A stretch of DNA of 64,000 nucleotides from Streptomyces ficellus (GTDB lineage: Bacteria; Actinomycetota; Actinomycetes; Streptomycetales; Streptomycetaceae), in contig NZ_CP034279.1 in NCBI RefSeq assembly GCF_009739905.1, forward strand, positions 2,108,001 to 2,172,000, given 5' to 3'. The notes below the pieces were generated by a model, which worked only from the letters and a program-made list of their open reading frames with translations, had not been told where the DNA came from and searched no databases. A program made the position numbers and the translations under genes. This document shows positions 34,526-46,396 of the stretch, piece by piece (the first letter of the stretch is position 1; each line of letters opens with the position of its first letter).

Positions 34526-35973
34526 CGGGTGCGCTCCAGGCCGTAGCCGTCCAGGCAGGTCCGGGCCAGCGCCTCGCAGGCGGGCGCGCCGCCCTCCCAC
34601 GCCTGCTGCATGAGGTGGACGTGCGGGGCGCCGTGGTAGAAGCGTTCGTACTGTTCGTGGCGGCCGGCGAACTCCGAGCCGAGCGCGTCCCAGGCCAGCT
34701 TGAGCAGCTTCACGCGGTCCTCGGCGGGGGTGCCGGGCGAGCGGATGTACTTGCGCACCAGGGGGCCTATCTCCGGGTGGAGCAGGTCCTCGCCGGAGGC
34801 GGGCAGCTGGATGAGGCCGCCGCCCGCGAGGAGCTTCACCTCCTGCACGGCCCGCGGGTACAGCTCGCCCGCCATGATGCGCTGGGCGTACGAGATGTCC
34901 TTGCCGGGCGCGACACCGCCCCGCCCGCCGTCGACCTCCTCGTACGACGCCTCCGCCGCCAGCACGAACGCCTTGGCCTGGGCGACCTTGCCGAGGAGCC
35001 GGCCGATGGCCTGGGTGACGGGCGGCAGTTCGTAGGTGTTGTTGGCCTTGGTGATCAGGATGGCGACGCCGGTGAGGAACTCCAGCTTCGTCCAGAACCG
35101 GGTGGCGGCCTGGTGCACGAAGTTCAGGTACGCGGGGGTCTGCCACCACATCCGGAACGACACGTCGACGTTCCGGTAGGTCAGCACCCGCTCCCAGGGC
35201 ACGAACACGTCGTCGCACACGAGCAGGGCGTCGTTCTCGTCGAAGCGGGAGGAGAGCGGGTTGTCGAAGACGCTGCGCGCCCGCGCCTCGTAGGACGTCC
35301 GGGAGAGGAACCTCAGGCCCGGCGTGCCGACCGGGACGGAGAAGCACACCGCGTGGTCGACGTCCTGCGGGGCGAGCGGCTCGATGGTGCCGACGATCAC
35401 CTCGTTGCCGAAGACCGCGGCCGTGCCGATCATCTTGGCGCCGCGCACCACGATCCCGCCGTCCTTCTCGGCGACCACCCGCACCACCAGGTCGTCCTCC
35501 TCCTGCTCGGAGGCGGACCTGGTGCGGTCGGTCTGCGGGTTGGTGAGGGTGAACGTCGGGTACAGGTCGCCCTCGGCGAGCCGCCGGTGGTAGGCGAGGG
35601 CCGCGGCGGAGCCGTCGTAGGACTCCGTGCGGAACAGGGCCGGCAGCGCCGCGAAGCCCGCCGCGCCGCCCGCCATGTAGTCGGGCGTGCGGCCCAGGAA
35701 GCCGAAGCTCGCCTCGGCCCACACCTTGTACGCCTCGCGGCGGGCGACGAGGTCCTCGTAGGAGCGCGGGATCGCGTAGGCGCGGTGGACACCGCCCTGG
35801 GTGAGGACGGGCGTGTGCGCGGAGTCGTGCGCCAGGTCGTACAGCCGGGCGATCGAGGCGGCGGTGTTGCGGAACGCCGGGTGCGAGGTGACGTCCCCGA
35901 CCCGTTCCCCGTCGAGCCATATCTCCCGGCCGTCGCGCAGCGACGCCAGATAGTCGTGCCCGGACCTCGTCAC
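34522..35973 (-). CDS. HpaB-type FADH2-dependent monooxygenase (4-hydroxyphenylacetate 3-hydroxylase family), 483 aa
   Basis: Full-length two-domain HpaB family protein: N-terminal domain from 'SGHDYLASLRDGREIWLDG' and C-terminal domain with the 'FDENDALLVCDDVFVPWERV' segment. Such enzymes ortho-hydroxylate phenols or related aromatics using reduced flavin from a separate reductase. GTG at 35973 is preferred since GAGGAG is five bases upstream; ATG further up is rejected. No HpaC-like reductase is in the cluster. It is the first enzyme gene of the operon, 118 bp downstream of the AraC gene. Confidence 0.9.
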   Translation of the reverse strand: MTRSGHDYLASLRDGREIWLDGERVGDVTSHPAFRNTAASIARLYDLAHDSAHTPVLTQGGVHRAYAIPRSYEDLVARREAYKVWAEASFGFLGRTPDYMAGGAAGFAALPALFRTESYDGSAAALAYHRRLAEGDLYPTFTLTNPQTDRTRSASEQEEDDLVVRVVAEKDGGIVVRGAKMIGTAAVFGNEVIVGTIEPLAPQDVDHAVCFSVPVGTPGLRFLSRTSYEARARSVFDNPLSSRFDENDALLVCDDVFVPWERVLTYRNVDVSFRMWWQTPAYLNFVHQAATRFWTKLEFLTGVAILITKANNTYELPPVTQAIGRLLGKVAQAKAFVLAAEASYEEVDGGRGGVAPGKDISYAQRIMAGELYPRAVQEVKLLAGGGLIQLPASGEDLLHPEIGPLVRKYIRSPGTPAEDRVKLLKLAWDALGSEFAGRHEQYERFYHGAPHVHLMQQAWEGGAPACEALARTCLDGYGLERTR

Positions 35974-36091
35974 CTTTTCTCCTCTTGCGGATGCCATTGC
36001 CGCAGCAGAGCTTGTCCGTTGGTCCACACCTCCGGCAATGAACGTCCGTCCAATGGTCTTTAAGAACCGGCCAGTCCTCGGCCGGAAACCA

Positions 36092-37066
36092 TTACGCGGC
36101 GCTCGCGGCCCCGGCCCGGTACTCACCCGGAGTGACGCCGAACCATTTGCGGAACGCAAGGTGGAAACCCACCGCGCTCTGGTAGCCGACCCGCTGGGGC
36201 ACCGCCGACTGGGGCAGCGACGTCTCGCCGAGCAGCCGCGCGGCCTCCTGCATGCGCCGCCCGGTCAGGTGGCGCGCCGGCGCCTCGCCGACCAGCGCGC
36301 GGAACGCGGCCGTGAACGCGGAGCGGGACATGCCGACCTCCCGGGCCAGCGATTCGATGGTCCACGGCTCGGCGTACCGGGTCGCGATCATCACCAGGGC
36401 CCTGCTCACCCCCGGGTGGCGCAGCACGGGCAGGGAGGCCGGGTTCTCGGCGAACTCCCGCAGCAGCGGGCGCAGTGCGAGCACCAGCGCCATCTCGAAG
36501 GCCCGCAGGGTGATCAGCCGGTCGCCGGGGCCGAGGGGCCGGTCGGGGGTGGCCAGCAGGCGCAGGGTGTCGCGCAGCAGCGGTTCGCGACGGACCTGGG
36601 AGCCGTCGAGGACCAGCGCCCAGGGCAGCGCCTTGTACAGACCGGTGGCGGCGCTGGCGTCGTAGTGCAGGCCGGCGCACAGCAGCCGGCTCTCCGGGCC
36701 GGTGCCGCCGATGCGGATCTCGCTGGAGGTGCCGGGCTGCCGCTCGGGCAGGACGGCCTTGAGCGGTACGCCCTGCCGGTCGGGCCGGTCGGACAGCCGG
36801 TGCGCGGTCCCGGTGGGGAACACGGCCAGGTCACCGGCGTGCAGCTCGTGCGGCGGCTGGTCCTCGGCGGTGATCCAGCAGGTGCCCTGGACGATGTAGT
36901 GGAGGATCGCGCAGCCCGGCTCGGCGTCCCCCTCGATCGCCCAGGGGGCGCGGGCGTGCCACCGGCTGTCGAAAACGCCGGTGAGGCGCAACGGTTGCAA
37001 CAGCTCACTGAGGAGGTCGTCGTCGTGCCGGTCGTCGTTCCCTGTTTCGGTGCGCACGGTGTCCAT
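36092..37066 (-). CDS. AraC-family transcriptional regulator with cupin domain (324 aa)
   Basis: An N-terminal cupin (cupin_6/AraC_binding-like, about 20-205) with histidines for a small ligand is followed by two helix-turn-helix units (about 222-320; 'WTIESLAREVGMSRSAFTAAF', split here: SLAREVGMSRSAF). ATG at 37066 has AAGGA six bases upstream. It lies at the divergent boundary of the accessory cluster: the HpaB operon on its own strand and the NmrA-type gene opposite. It is the likely pathway-specific regulator. The ligand may be a pathway aromatic or quinone, which is inference. Confidence 0.9.
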   Translation of the reverse strand: MDTVRTETGNDDRHDDDLLSELLQPLRLTGVFDSRWHARAPWAIEGDAEPGCAILHYIVQGTCWITAEDQPPHELHAGDLAVFPTGTAHRLSDRPDRQGVPLKAVLPERQPGTSSEIRIGGTGPESRLLCAGLHYDASAATGLYKALPWALVLDGSQVRREPLLRDTLRLLATPDRPLGPGDRLITLRAFEMALVLALRPLLREFAENPASLPVLRHPGVSRALVMIATRYAEPWTIESLAREVGMSRSAFTAAFRALVGEAPARHLTGRRMQEAARLLGETSLPQSAVPQRVGYQSAVGFHLAFRKWFGVTPGEYRAGAASAA

Positions 37067-37143
37067 GGACGATCCTTCAACCCCCGCCCCGAATTGTTAA
37101 TTGATCGGCCAAAGCCGCCGCCGCCAGCCTGAGAGGAGCCGTC

Positions 37144-37284
37144 ATGGCAGCAGTCACACCCTATCGAAGGGCCAATCAGGCATATGTCGGAGCAGATGTC
37201 CGAGCAGAATCAGATGCGGGTCGCGGTGGTGGGAGCGACCGGCTTCCAGGGCGGCGCGGTCGCCCGTCTGCTGACCGAGCGTGA
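37144..37284 (+). other. Upstream ORF (46 codons) overlapping the NmrA-type start in another frame
   Basis: ATG at 37144 has the strong site GAGGAG five bases upstream, but opens a frame that ends at TGA 37282-37284 inside the NmrA-type gene. The NmrA-type ATG (37184) itself has a weak site. The ORF product is not recognisable. It may be a regulatory upstream ORF, a decoy, or sign of a sequence frameshift near 37150-37180. Confidence 0.35.
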
Positions 37285-38137
37285 CCACCGGGTGCGTACG
37301 CTCTCCCGCCGTCCCGAGGGCGACCGGCCCCCGCTGCCCGGCGTCTCGTGCGCCACGGGCGACCTGGGCGACGCCGAGGCGGTGCGCCAGCTGTTCACCG
37401 GGGCCACCCACGCCGCGGTGGTGATGCCGCTGGTGTACGAGGCGAAGCGGGTGCGCGCGTACGCCCGGAACGTCGCGGAGGCGGCCGTGGAGGCCGGGGT
37501 GCGGCGGCTGGTCTACAACGCCAACACCCGGGTGCCGCGGTCGGCCACCGACGTGGCGGCGTTCGAGACGCGCCGGATCGCCGAGGAGGTGCTGCGGGAG
37601 AGCGGGGTGCCGCTGGTGGTGCTGCGCCCGCCGGTCTACCTGGACAACCTGTTCAGTCCGTGGAACGGCCCGGCGCTGGTCAACGACGGCGTCCTCGCCT
37701 ACCCGCTGCCGGCCGACGTGCCGGCGGCGTGGCTCTCGCACCGGGACCTGGCGCGGGCGGTGTACGCGGCGCTCACGGTGGACGGCGTGGAGGGGCGGAC
37801 GTACGACATCGGCGGCGTACGGGCGCTGACGGGTGATGAGCTGGCGGACGCGTTCGGCCGGGGGCTGGGGCGCACGGTGCGCTACCGCGCGCTGGCGCCG
37901 CACATCTTCGAACAGGGGCTCGCGCAGGCGGTCGGCCCGGTCGCGGCGGCCGGGGTGGCGGGCATCTACCACTACATGGCGGCGGGCCACGAGCCGTTGC
38001 TGATGGCGGGTGACGACGGCCTGTCGGCCCGGGTGCTGTCGGTGACGCCCACCCCGGCCGACGAGTGGGTGTCGCGGCAGCCGTGGCAGATCTGGGCGAA
38101 CGACCCGGAGGAGCAGGACGCCCAGACGCTCACCTGA
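37184..38137 (+). CDS. NAD(P)-binding NmrA/SDR-type oxidoreductase (317 aa)
   Basis: An atypical short-chain dehydrogenase with the nucleotide-binding loop 'VVGATGFQGGAVA' and the NmrA-type 'LRPPVYLDNLF' segment. Members include quinone reductases and redox-sensing regulators. The N-terminus MSEQMSEQ comes from a short direct repeat; start choices are 37184, 37196 or 37214 (the conserved 'MRVAVVGATG'). Divergent from the AraC gene with 117 bp between, it probably belongs to the same accessory cluster, for example reducing a quinone-type product. A terminator follows. Confidence 0.87.
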   Translation: MSEQMSEQNQMRVAVVGATGFQGGAVARLLTERDHRVRTLSRRPEGDRPPLPGVSCATGDLGDAEAVRQLFTGATHAAVVMPLVYEAKRVRAYARNVAEAAVEAGVRRLVYNANTRVPRSATDVAAFETRRIAEEVLRESGVPLVVLRPPVYLDNLFSPWNGPALVNDGVLAYPLPADVPAAWLSHRDLARAVYAALTVDGVEGRTYDIGGVRALTGDELADAFGRGLGRTVRYRALAPHIFEQGLAQAVGPVAAAGVAGIYHYMAAGHEPLLMAGDDGLSARVLSVTPTPADEWVSRQPWQIWANDPEEQDAQTLT

Positions 38138-38161
38138 ACGCCACTGGACACACCCGAGCGA

Positions 38162-38204
38162 GAACCGGCCACCGTTTTCCACCCGAACGGGGCCGGTTCC
38201 TTTC
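38162..38204 (+). terminator. Terminator after the NmrA-type gene
   Basis: GAACCGGCC (38162-38170) pairs with GGCCGGTTC (38191-38199), with inner CGTT/AACG pairing, followed by CTTT. Confidence 0.8.
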
Positions 38205-38390
38205 GTGTTCGCTTACGCCTGAGTAGTTAACAACGCGCCGGATTGCCCACCCGAAGGGTGTGGGTAGGGCTCCTCCGGTACCCGCCCACCCGAGTGAACC
38301 GGGACAGGAGCGGTGACGCCTGCGCGTCGCCACTCGCCAACCGAGCAAGTACAAAGAGCGATACCCCGTACGCAACCCTCAGGTGATGCC

Positions 38391-40381
38391 GTGAACTCGC
38401 TGATTGGTCGCATTCCCGTTCTCGATGTACGCCCGCTCGTCGACTGCGGCAGAAGGCCCGCCAAGGCGGTGGTCGGCGAAACCTTCCAGATTACGGCCAC
38501 GGTGTTCCGCGAAGGCCATGACGCCGTGGCGGCCAACGTGGTATTGACGGACCCGGCCGGGCACCCCGGCCCGTTCACCCCGATGCGCGAACTGGCCCCC
38601 GGCACCGACCGCTGGGGCGCCGAGGTCACCCCAACGGCCGAAGGGCGGTGGAGTTACACCGTCGAGGCCTGGAGCGACCCGATCGCCACCTGGCGCCACA
38701 CCGCCGGCATCAAGGTCCCGGCCGGCATCGACACCGACCTCGTCCTCGCCGAGGGCGCCGCCCTGCACGAACGGGCCGCCGACGGCGTACCGAAGAGCGA
38801 GGGCCGCGAGGCCGTGCTCGCCGTGGTGGACGCCCTGCGCGACGAACGGCGCTCCCCCGCGGACCGGCTCGCCGCCGCGCTCGGCACGGAGGCCGTCCAG
38901 GCGCTCGCCGCCCACCCGCTGCGCGAACTGGTCAGCTCCTCAAGGCCGTTGCCGTTGCTCGTGGAGCGGGAGCGGGCGCTGTTCGGCTCGTGGTACGAGA
39001 TGTTCCCGCGCTCGGAGGGGGCCCGGTTCGAGGGGGGACGACTCGTCTCGGGGACCTTCCGCACGGCCGCCGAGCGACTTCCGGCCATCGCCGCGATGGG
39101 GTTCGATGTCGTGTATCTGCCGCCCATCCATCCCATCGGCACCACCCACCGCAAAGGCCCCAACAACACCCTGACGGCCGGCCCCGGCGACGTCGGTGTG
39201 CCGTGGGCGATCGGCTCCCACGAGGGCGGCCACGACGCCGTCCACCCGGACCTGGGCACCCTCGAGGACTTCGACGCCTTCGTCGAACGGGCGCGCGAAC
39301 TGCGGCTGGAGGTCGCCCTGGACTTCGCGCTCCAGTGCTCCCCCGACCACCCGTGGGTCACCAAGCGCCCGGCCTGGTTCCACCACCGCCCCGACGGCAC
39401 CATCGCGTACGCGGAGAACCCGCCCAAGAAGTACCAGGACATCTATCCGATCGCCTTCGACCGCGACATGCGGGGCATCGTCCGCGAGACGCTGCGTGTG
39501 CTGCGGCACTGGATGGCCCACGGCGTACGGATCTTCCGCGTCGACAACCCGCACACCAAGCCCGTGGTGTTCTGGGAGAAGGTCATCGGGACGATCAACA
39601 AGACCGACCCGGACGTGATCTTCCTGGCGGAGGCCTTCACCCGGCCCGCGATGATGCACACCCTCGGCGCCATCGGCTTCCAGCAGTCGTACACGTACTT
39701 CACCTGGCGCAACACCAAGCAGGAGCTGACCGAGTACGTCACCGAGCTGTCCGGGGACGCGGCCGCCTACATGCGGCCGAACTTCTTCGTGAACACCCCC
39801 GACATCCTGCACGCCTACCTCCAGCGCGGCGGCCGCCCCGCCTTCGAGGCACGGGCGGTCCTCGCCGCCACGATGTCCCCGACCTGGGGCGTGTACGCCG
39901 GGTACGAGCTGTGCGAGAACACCCCGGCGCGGGAGGGCAGCGAGGAGTACCTCGACTCCGAGAAGTACCAACTGCGCCCGCGCGACTGGGAGTCGGCCGA
40001 GCGCGAGGGCCGTACCATCGCCCCGCTGATCACCAGACTGAACCGGATCAGGCGCCGCAACGCCGCCCTGCGGCAGCTGCGCTCGGTGCACTTCCACCAC
40101 GCCGACAACGACGCCGTCCTCGCGTACAGCAAGCGCGCGGGCTCGAACATTGTTCTGACGGTCGTCAACCTCGACCCGCGCCACACCCACGAGGCGACGG
40201 TCTCGTTGGACATGCCGGAACTCGGCCTCGACTGGCACGAGACCGTGCCGGTGCGCGATGAGCTCACCGGTGAGACCTATCACTGGGGCAGGGCCAACTA
40301 TGTGCGCCTAGAGCCGGGCGTCACGCCCGCGCACATCCTCGTCCTGCGACCGTCCCCGCCGATCGGAGGGTCACCCACATC

Positions 40382-40385
<4 letters not shown>
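38391..40385 (+). CDS. glgE: Alpha-1,4-glucan:maltose-1-phosphate maltosyltransferase GlgE (664 aa)
   Basis: GlgE extends alpha-glucan chains with maltosyl units from maltose-1-phosphate. Catalytic residues are D385 in '[10 protein letters not shown]', E414 in '[12 protein letters not shown]' and D471 in '[10 protein letters not shown]'; all are offset by nine from the S. coelicolor GlgE1 residues D394, E423 and D480. '[10 protein letters not shown]' is the usual N-terminus. GTG at 38391 (AGGTGA upstream) is used, but a GTG at 38313 in frame with AGGAG is possible. It overlaps treS by ATGA, so flux from maltose to glucan is co-produced. Confidence 0.96.
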
Positions 40386-42457
<2,072 letters not shown>

Positions 42458-42464
42458 GACATCG

Positions 42465-42491
42465 GGGCGGGGCGTTTCCGTCGCCCCGCCC
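42465..42491 (+). terminator. Hairpin between treS and mak
   Basis: Perfect 10-bp stem GGGCGGGGCG/CGCCCCGCCC with a seven-base loop, seven bases after the treS stop. It may end or attenuate the glgE-treS transcript before mak and glgB. Confidence 0.65.
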
Positions 42492-42640
42492 TGGGCACTC
42501 TCCCCCTCATACGTCGATTCGGGTCTATCTCGACCATCCCCGCCCGACACGTCCCGCACAGCCGGACAGCACTCGCCGCATTCCGGGACACTCTGCATGT
42601 TCTGTGCATTTCGTAGTGCCCGGGGAAAGGACGCGCTGCC

Positions 42641-44023
42641 ATGTCGGAGACCGCATCCACCGCCCGGGCCCCGGTCGCCCTGCTCCCGTCGCTGGTGCCC
42701 CTCCTGCACGACTGGCTGCCACGCCAGCGCTGGTTCGCCGGGAAGGGGCGCCCCGTCACCGGGTTCGCCCTCGTCTCGGTGACCGAACTGCTCCCGCTCG
42801 ACACCACCGGGCCCGGGTTGCTGCACCTGCTCGTACGGGTACAGCAGCCCGGCCTGAACACCGCCGCCCAGGGCGACTGCTACCAGTTGCTGCTGGGCGT
42901 GCGGCACGACCTGCCGCACCGGCTCGCGTCCGCGCGGATCGGACGCGTCCAGGACGGCCCGCTCGCCGGGCGCACGGTCTACGAGGGCCTCAGCGACCCG
43001 CGGCTCGCGGCGCTGCTGCTGGAACGATTGCGCACCCCCGGCCCGCTGGGCCCGCTGCGGTTCTCCCGGACCGTCGCCATCCCGGAGGGCCTCACGCCCC
43101 GCGTGCTGGACGCCGAGCAGTCCAACTCCTCGCTGGTGTACGGGGATTCGTACATCCTGAAGGTGTTCCGCCGGGTCTACCCGGGCGCCAACCCGGACCT
43201 GGAGCTGCCGCTCGCGCTCGCCAGGGCGGGCTGCGCCCGGGTGCCGGCTCCCGTCGCCTGGTACGAGACCGGGAACGGCCGCGGCGAGGCCAGCACCCTG
43301 GGCGTGCTCCAGCCGTACCTGCGCGGGTCCCAGGACGGCTGGCAGCTGGCCCTGGACGCGCTGGGCGCCGGGCGTGCCTTCACCGCCGAGGCGCGGGCGC
43401 TGGGCCGGGCCACCGCGGAGGTCCACACCGCACTGGCGGACGCCCTGCCGACGGTGGCGCTGGGCCGCCCGCAGACCGAGAACCTGGTCCACGGGATGAG
43501 CCGCCGGCTGGACGCCGCCGCGCAGGCCGTTCCCGCGCTGATGCCGTTCGTCCCCGGGCTGCGCGCCGCCTTCGAGGCGGTCGGCGGGGCGGGGCGGGAC
43601 GGCGGGCTGTGGCGGGCCCAGCGGGTCCACGGCGATCTGCACCTGGGCCAGATCCTCCGCACCCAGGACGGCGACTGGTCGGTGATCGACTTCGAGGGTG
43701 AGCCCGCGAAGCCGCTCGCCGAGCGCCGCCGCCCCCAGCCGCCGGTGCGCGACGTGGCCGGCATGCTGCGCTCCTTCGACTACGCGGCCCGCTCCCTTCC
43801 CCCCGGGAACCCGGACTGGGCCGAGCGGTGCCGGGACGCCTACTGCACCGGGTACGCCGAGGGCTCGGGCACCGACCCGCGCGACGAGCCCGCGCTGCTG
43901 CGCGCGTACGAGACGGACAAGGCCGTGTACGAGGTGCTGTACGAGGCCCGGCACCGCCCCGACTGGCTCCCCGTCCCGATGGCGGCCATCCGCCGCCTGG
44001 CCGCCCAGACCACCACTCCGTGA
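42641..44023 (+). CDS. mak: Maltokinase (460 aa)
   Basis: Phosphorylates maltose to maltose-1-phosphate, the GlgE donor. It has the aminoglycoside-phosphotransferase-like fold with the early 'LPRQRWFAGKGRPVTGF' segment typical of maltokinase, and catalytic 'RVHGDLHLGQILR' and 'SVIDFEGEP'. Also called Pep2. ATG at 42641 follows AAGGA. It is 183 nt after treS, across a hairpin, and 29 nt before glgB. In some actinobacteria treS and mak are fused; here they are separate. Confidence 0.95.
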   Translation: MSETASTARAPVALLPSLVPLLHDWLPRQRWFAGKGRPVTGFALVSVTELLPLDTTGPGLLHLLVRVQQPGLNTAAQGDCYQLLLGVRHDLPHRLASARIGRVQDGPLAGRTVYEGLSDPRLAALLLERLRTPGPLGPLRFSRTVAIPEGLTPRVLDAEQSNSSLVYGDSYILKVFRRVYPGANPDLELPLALARAGCARVPAPVAWYETGNGRGEASTLGVLQPYLRGSQDGWQLALDALGAGRAFTAEARALGRATAEVHTALADALPTVALGRPQTENLVHGMSRRLDAAAQAVPALMPFVPGLRAAFEAVGGAGRDGGLWRAQRVHGDLHLGQILRTQDGDWSVIDFEGEPAKPLAERRRPQPPVRDVAGMLRSFDYAARSLPPGNPDWAERCRDAYCTGYAEGSGTDPRDEPALLRAYETDKAVYEVLYEARHRPDWLPVPMAAIRRLAAQTTTP

Positions 44024-44052
44024 AGTGAACCCCGTTGAGGAGGCCCACCCCC

Positions 44053-46353
44053 GTGACCCCCCGTCGTCCCACCCGCAACCCCGCCGCCCCGGCCGCGAAG
44101 CAGGCCCCGGCCGTCAAGCCGACCCCCGTGGGGGACGCCACCGCCCTGCCGGTGCCGCCGCCCGGCGCGACGCCCCGCCCCCGCACCGGTGAGGAGGGCG
44201 TCCCCGCCGCGCCGCTCGGCGCGGCCGACCGGGGGCGGCTGCTCGCCGGCGAGCACCACGACCCGCACGCCCTGCTGGGCGCCCACCCGGTCGGCGGCGG
44301 CATCGCGATCCGGGTGCTGCGCCCGTGTGCCCGGAGCGTCGCCGTGCTGGTGGACGGGGTGCGCACCGAGATGCACGACGACGGTGACGGGCTGTTCTCG
44401 GTGGTGCTGCCGCTGTCCGAGGTTCCCGACTACACGCTGCGGGTCGCCTACGAGTCCGGTGTCGTCGAGGCGGACGACCCGTACCGCTTCCTGCCCGCGC
44501 TCGGTGAGCTGGACCTGCACCTGATCGGTGAGGGCCGGCACGAGGAGCTGTGGAAGGCGCTGGGCGCCCAGCCCATGACCCACCAGGGCGTCACCGGCAC
44601 CCGTTTCACGGTGTGGGCGCCGAACGCGCGCGGGGTGCGGCTGGTCGGCGCGTTCAACTACTGGGACGCGGGCACCGGTCTGCCGCTGCGGTCGCTGGGG
44701 CGCAGCGGGGTGTGGGAGCTGTTCGTGCCCGGCATGGGCGAGGGCGAGCTGTACAAGTTCGCCGTCACGGGCCCCGACGGCCACTGCTCGCTGCGCGCCG
44801 ACCCGATGGCCCGCCGCACCCAGTGCCCGCCGGAGACGGCGTCGATCGTCACGGCCTCGCACTACACGTGGCGGGACGGTGACTGGATGGCGCACCGGGG
44901 CGACCGGCCGGTCCACGAGGCCCCGTTCTCCGTCTACGAGGTGCACCTGCCGTCGTGGCGCCCCGGGCTGACGTACCGTGAGCTGGCCGAGGAGCTGCCG
45001 GCGTACGTCAAGGACCTCGGCTTCACGCACGTGGAGCTGATGCCGGTCGCCGAGCACCCCTACAGTCCGTCCTGGGGCTACCAGGTCACCGGTTTCTACG
45101 CGCCCACGGCCCGCCTCGGCACGCCCGACGACTTCCGGTTCTTCGTCGACGCCTGTCACCGCGCCGGGATCGGTGTCCTGGTCGACTGGGTGCCGGCGCA
45201 CTTCCCGAAGGACGACTGGGCGCTCGCCCGGTTCGACGGCACCCCGCTGTACGAGCACCCGGACCCGCGGCGGGCCGAGCACCCCGACTGGGGCACCCTG
45301 GAGTTCGACTACGGCCGCACCGAGGTCCGCAACTTCCTGGTCGCCAACGCCGTGTACTGGTGCGAGGAGTTCCACATCGACGGCCTGCGGGTGGACGCCG
45401 TCGCCTCGATGCTGTACCTGGACTACTCCCGCGAGGGCGACGACTGGGTGCCCAACGAGCACGGCGGGCGGGAGAACTTCGACGCGGTCGCCTTCCTCCA
45501 GGAGATGAACGCCACCGTCTACCGCCGCTGCCCGGGCGTGGTGACGATCGCCGAGGAGTCCACGGCCTGGGAGGGCGTCACCCGGCCCACCGACAGCGGC
45601 GGCCTGGGCTTCGGGCTGAAGTGGAACATGGGCTGGATGCACGACTCGCTGGTGTACGTCTCCAAGGAGCCGGTGCACCGCAAGTACCACCACAACGAGA
45701 TGACGTTCTCGATGGTGTACGCGTACAGCGAGAACTACGTGCTGCCCATCTCGCACGACGAGGTGGTGCACGGCAAGCAGGCGCTGGTGACCAAGATGCC
45801 CGGCGACTGGTGGCAGCGGCGCGCCACCCACCGGGCCTACCTGGGCTTCATGTGGGCCCACCCGGGCAAGCAACTGCTGTTCATGGGGCAGGAGTTCGCG
45901 CAGGGCGCCGAGTGGTCGGAGGCGCACGGCCCGGAGTGGTGGCTGACCGGGGACGACTACCACTCGGCGGGCGACCACCGGGGCGTGCGGGACCTGGTGC
46001 GCGCCCTGAACACGGCGTACGCGGCGACGCCCGCCCTGTGGGAGCGGGACACCGTCCCGGAGGGCTTCCAGTGGTCGCTCGGCGACGCGGCCGACGACAA
46101 CGTCTTCGCCTTCCTGCGGTACGACGCGCAGGGCGCGCCGCTGCTCGCGGTGAGCAACTTCTCGCCGGTGGTGCGCGAGGAGTACCGGCTGTGGGTGCCG
46201 GACCGGATCGCGGCCTGGGCGGAGGTCCTCAACACCGACGCGGCGGAGTTCGGCGGCAGCGGGGTGCGCAACCCGGACCCGGTGAAGACGGAGGACGGGC
46301 ACGTCCGCCTGACGCTGCCGCCGCTGGCGACCGTGTGGCTCAGGCCCGCCTGA
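44053..46353 (+). CDS. glgB: 1,4-alpha-glucan branching enzyme (766 aa)
   Basis: Introduces alpha-1,6 branches into the GlgE-made glucan. GTG at 44053 has GAGGAGG nine bases upstream. A disordered basic/Pro leader (about 50 residues) precedes two N-terminal beta domains including CBM48, then the GH13 barrel with D448 in '[14 protein letters not shown]', E501 in '[13 protein letters not shown]' and D569 in '[11 protein letters not shown]'. It closes the glgE-treS-mak-glgB set. A shared hairpin with the convergent helicase follows at once. Confidence 0.96.
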   Translation: MTPRRPTRNPAAPAAKQAPAVKPTPVGDATALPVPPPGATPRPRTGEEGVPAAPLGAADRGRLLAGEHHDPHALLGAHPVGGGIAIRVLRPCARSVAVLVDGVRTEMHDDGDGLFSVVLPLSEVPDYTLRVAYESGVVEADDPYRFLPALGELDLHLIGEGRHEELWKALGAQPMTHQGVTGTRFTVWAPNARGVRLVGAFNYWDAGTGLPLRSLGRSGVWELFVPGMGEGELYKFAVTGPDGHCSLRADPMARRTQCPPETASIVTASHYTWRDGDWMAHRGDRPVHEAPFSVYEVHLPSWRPGLTYRELAEELPAYVKDLGFTHVELMPVAEHPYSPSWGYQVTGFYAPTARLGTPDDFRFFVDACHRAGIGVLVDWVPAHFPKDDWALARFDGTPLYEHPDPRRAEHPDWGTLEFDYGRTEVRNFLVANAVYWCEEFHIDGLRVDAVASMLYLDYSREGDDWVPNEHGGRENFDAVAFLQEMNATVYRRCPGVVTIAEESTAWEGVTRPTDSGGLGFGLKWNMGWMHDSLVYVSKEPVHRKYHHNEMTFSMVYAYSENYVLPISHDEVVHGKQALVTKMPGDWWQRRATHRAYLGFMWAHPGKQLLFMGQEFAQGAEWSEAHGPEWWLTGDDYHSAGDHRGVRDLVRALNTAYAATPALWERDTVPEGFQWSLGDAADDNVFAFLRYDAQGAPLLAVSNFSPVVREEYRLWVPDRIAAWAEVLNTDAAEFGGSGVRNPDPVKTEDGHVRLTLPPLATVWLRPA

Positions 46354-46362
46354 CCGCGGGCC

Positions 46363-46396
46363 GTCCGCCCCGCCGGGCTCACCCGGCGGGGCGGAC
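46363..46396. terminator. Shared bidirectional terminator between glgB and the helicase gene
   Basis: Perfect 15-bp stem GTCCGCCCCGCCGGG (46363-46377) and CCCGGCGGGGCGGAC (46382-46396) with a four-base loop. The helicase stop codon lies in the loop and its last codons in the stem. Confidence 0.9.

Noticed and set aside
30482..38137. Pyrrolnitrin biosynthetic cluster
   Set aside because: Only a PrnB-like gene is present; halogenases PrnA and PrnC and the oxygenase PrnD are not in the window.
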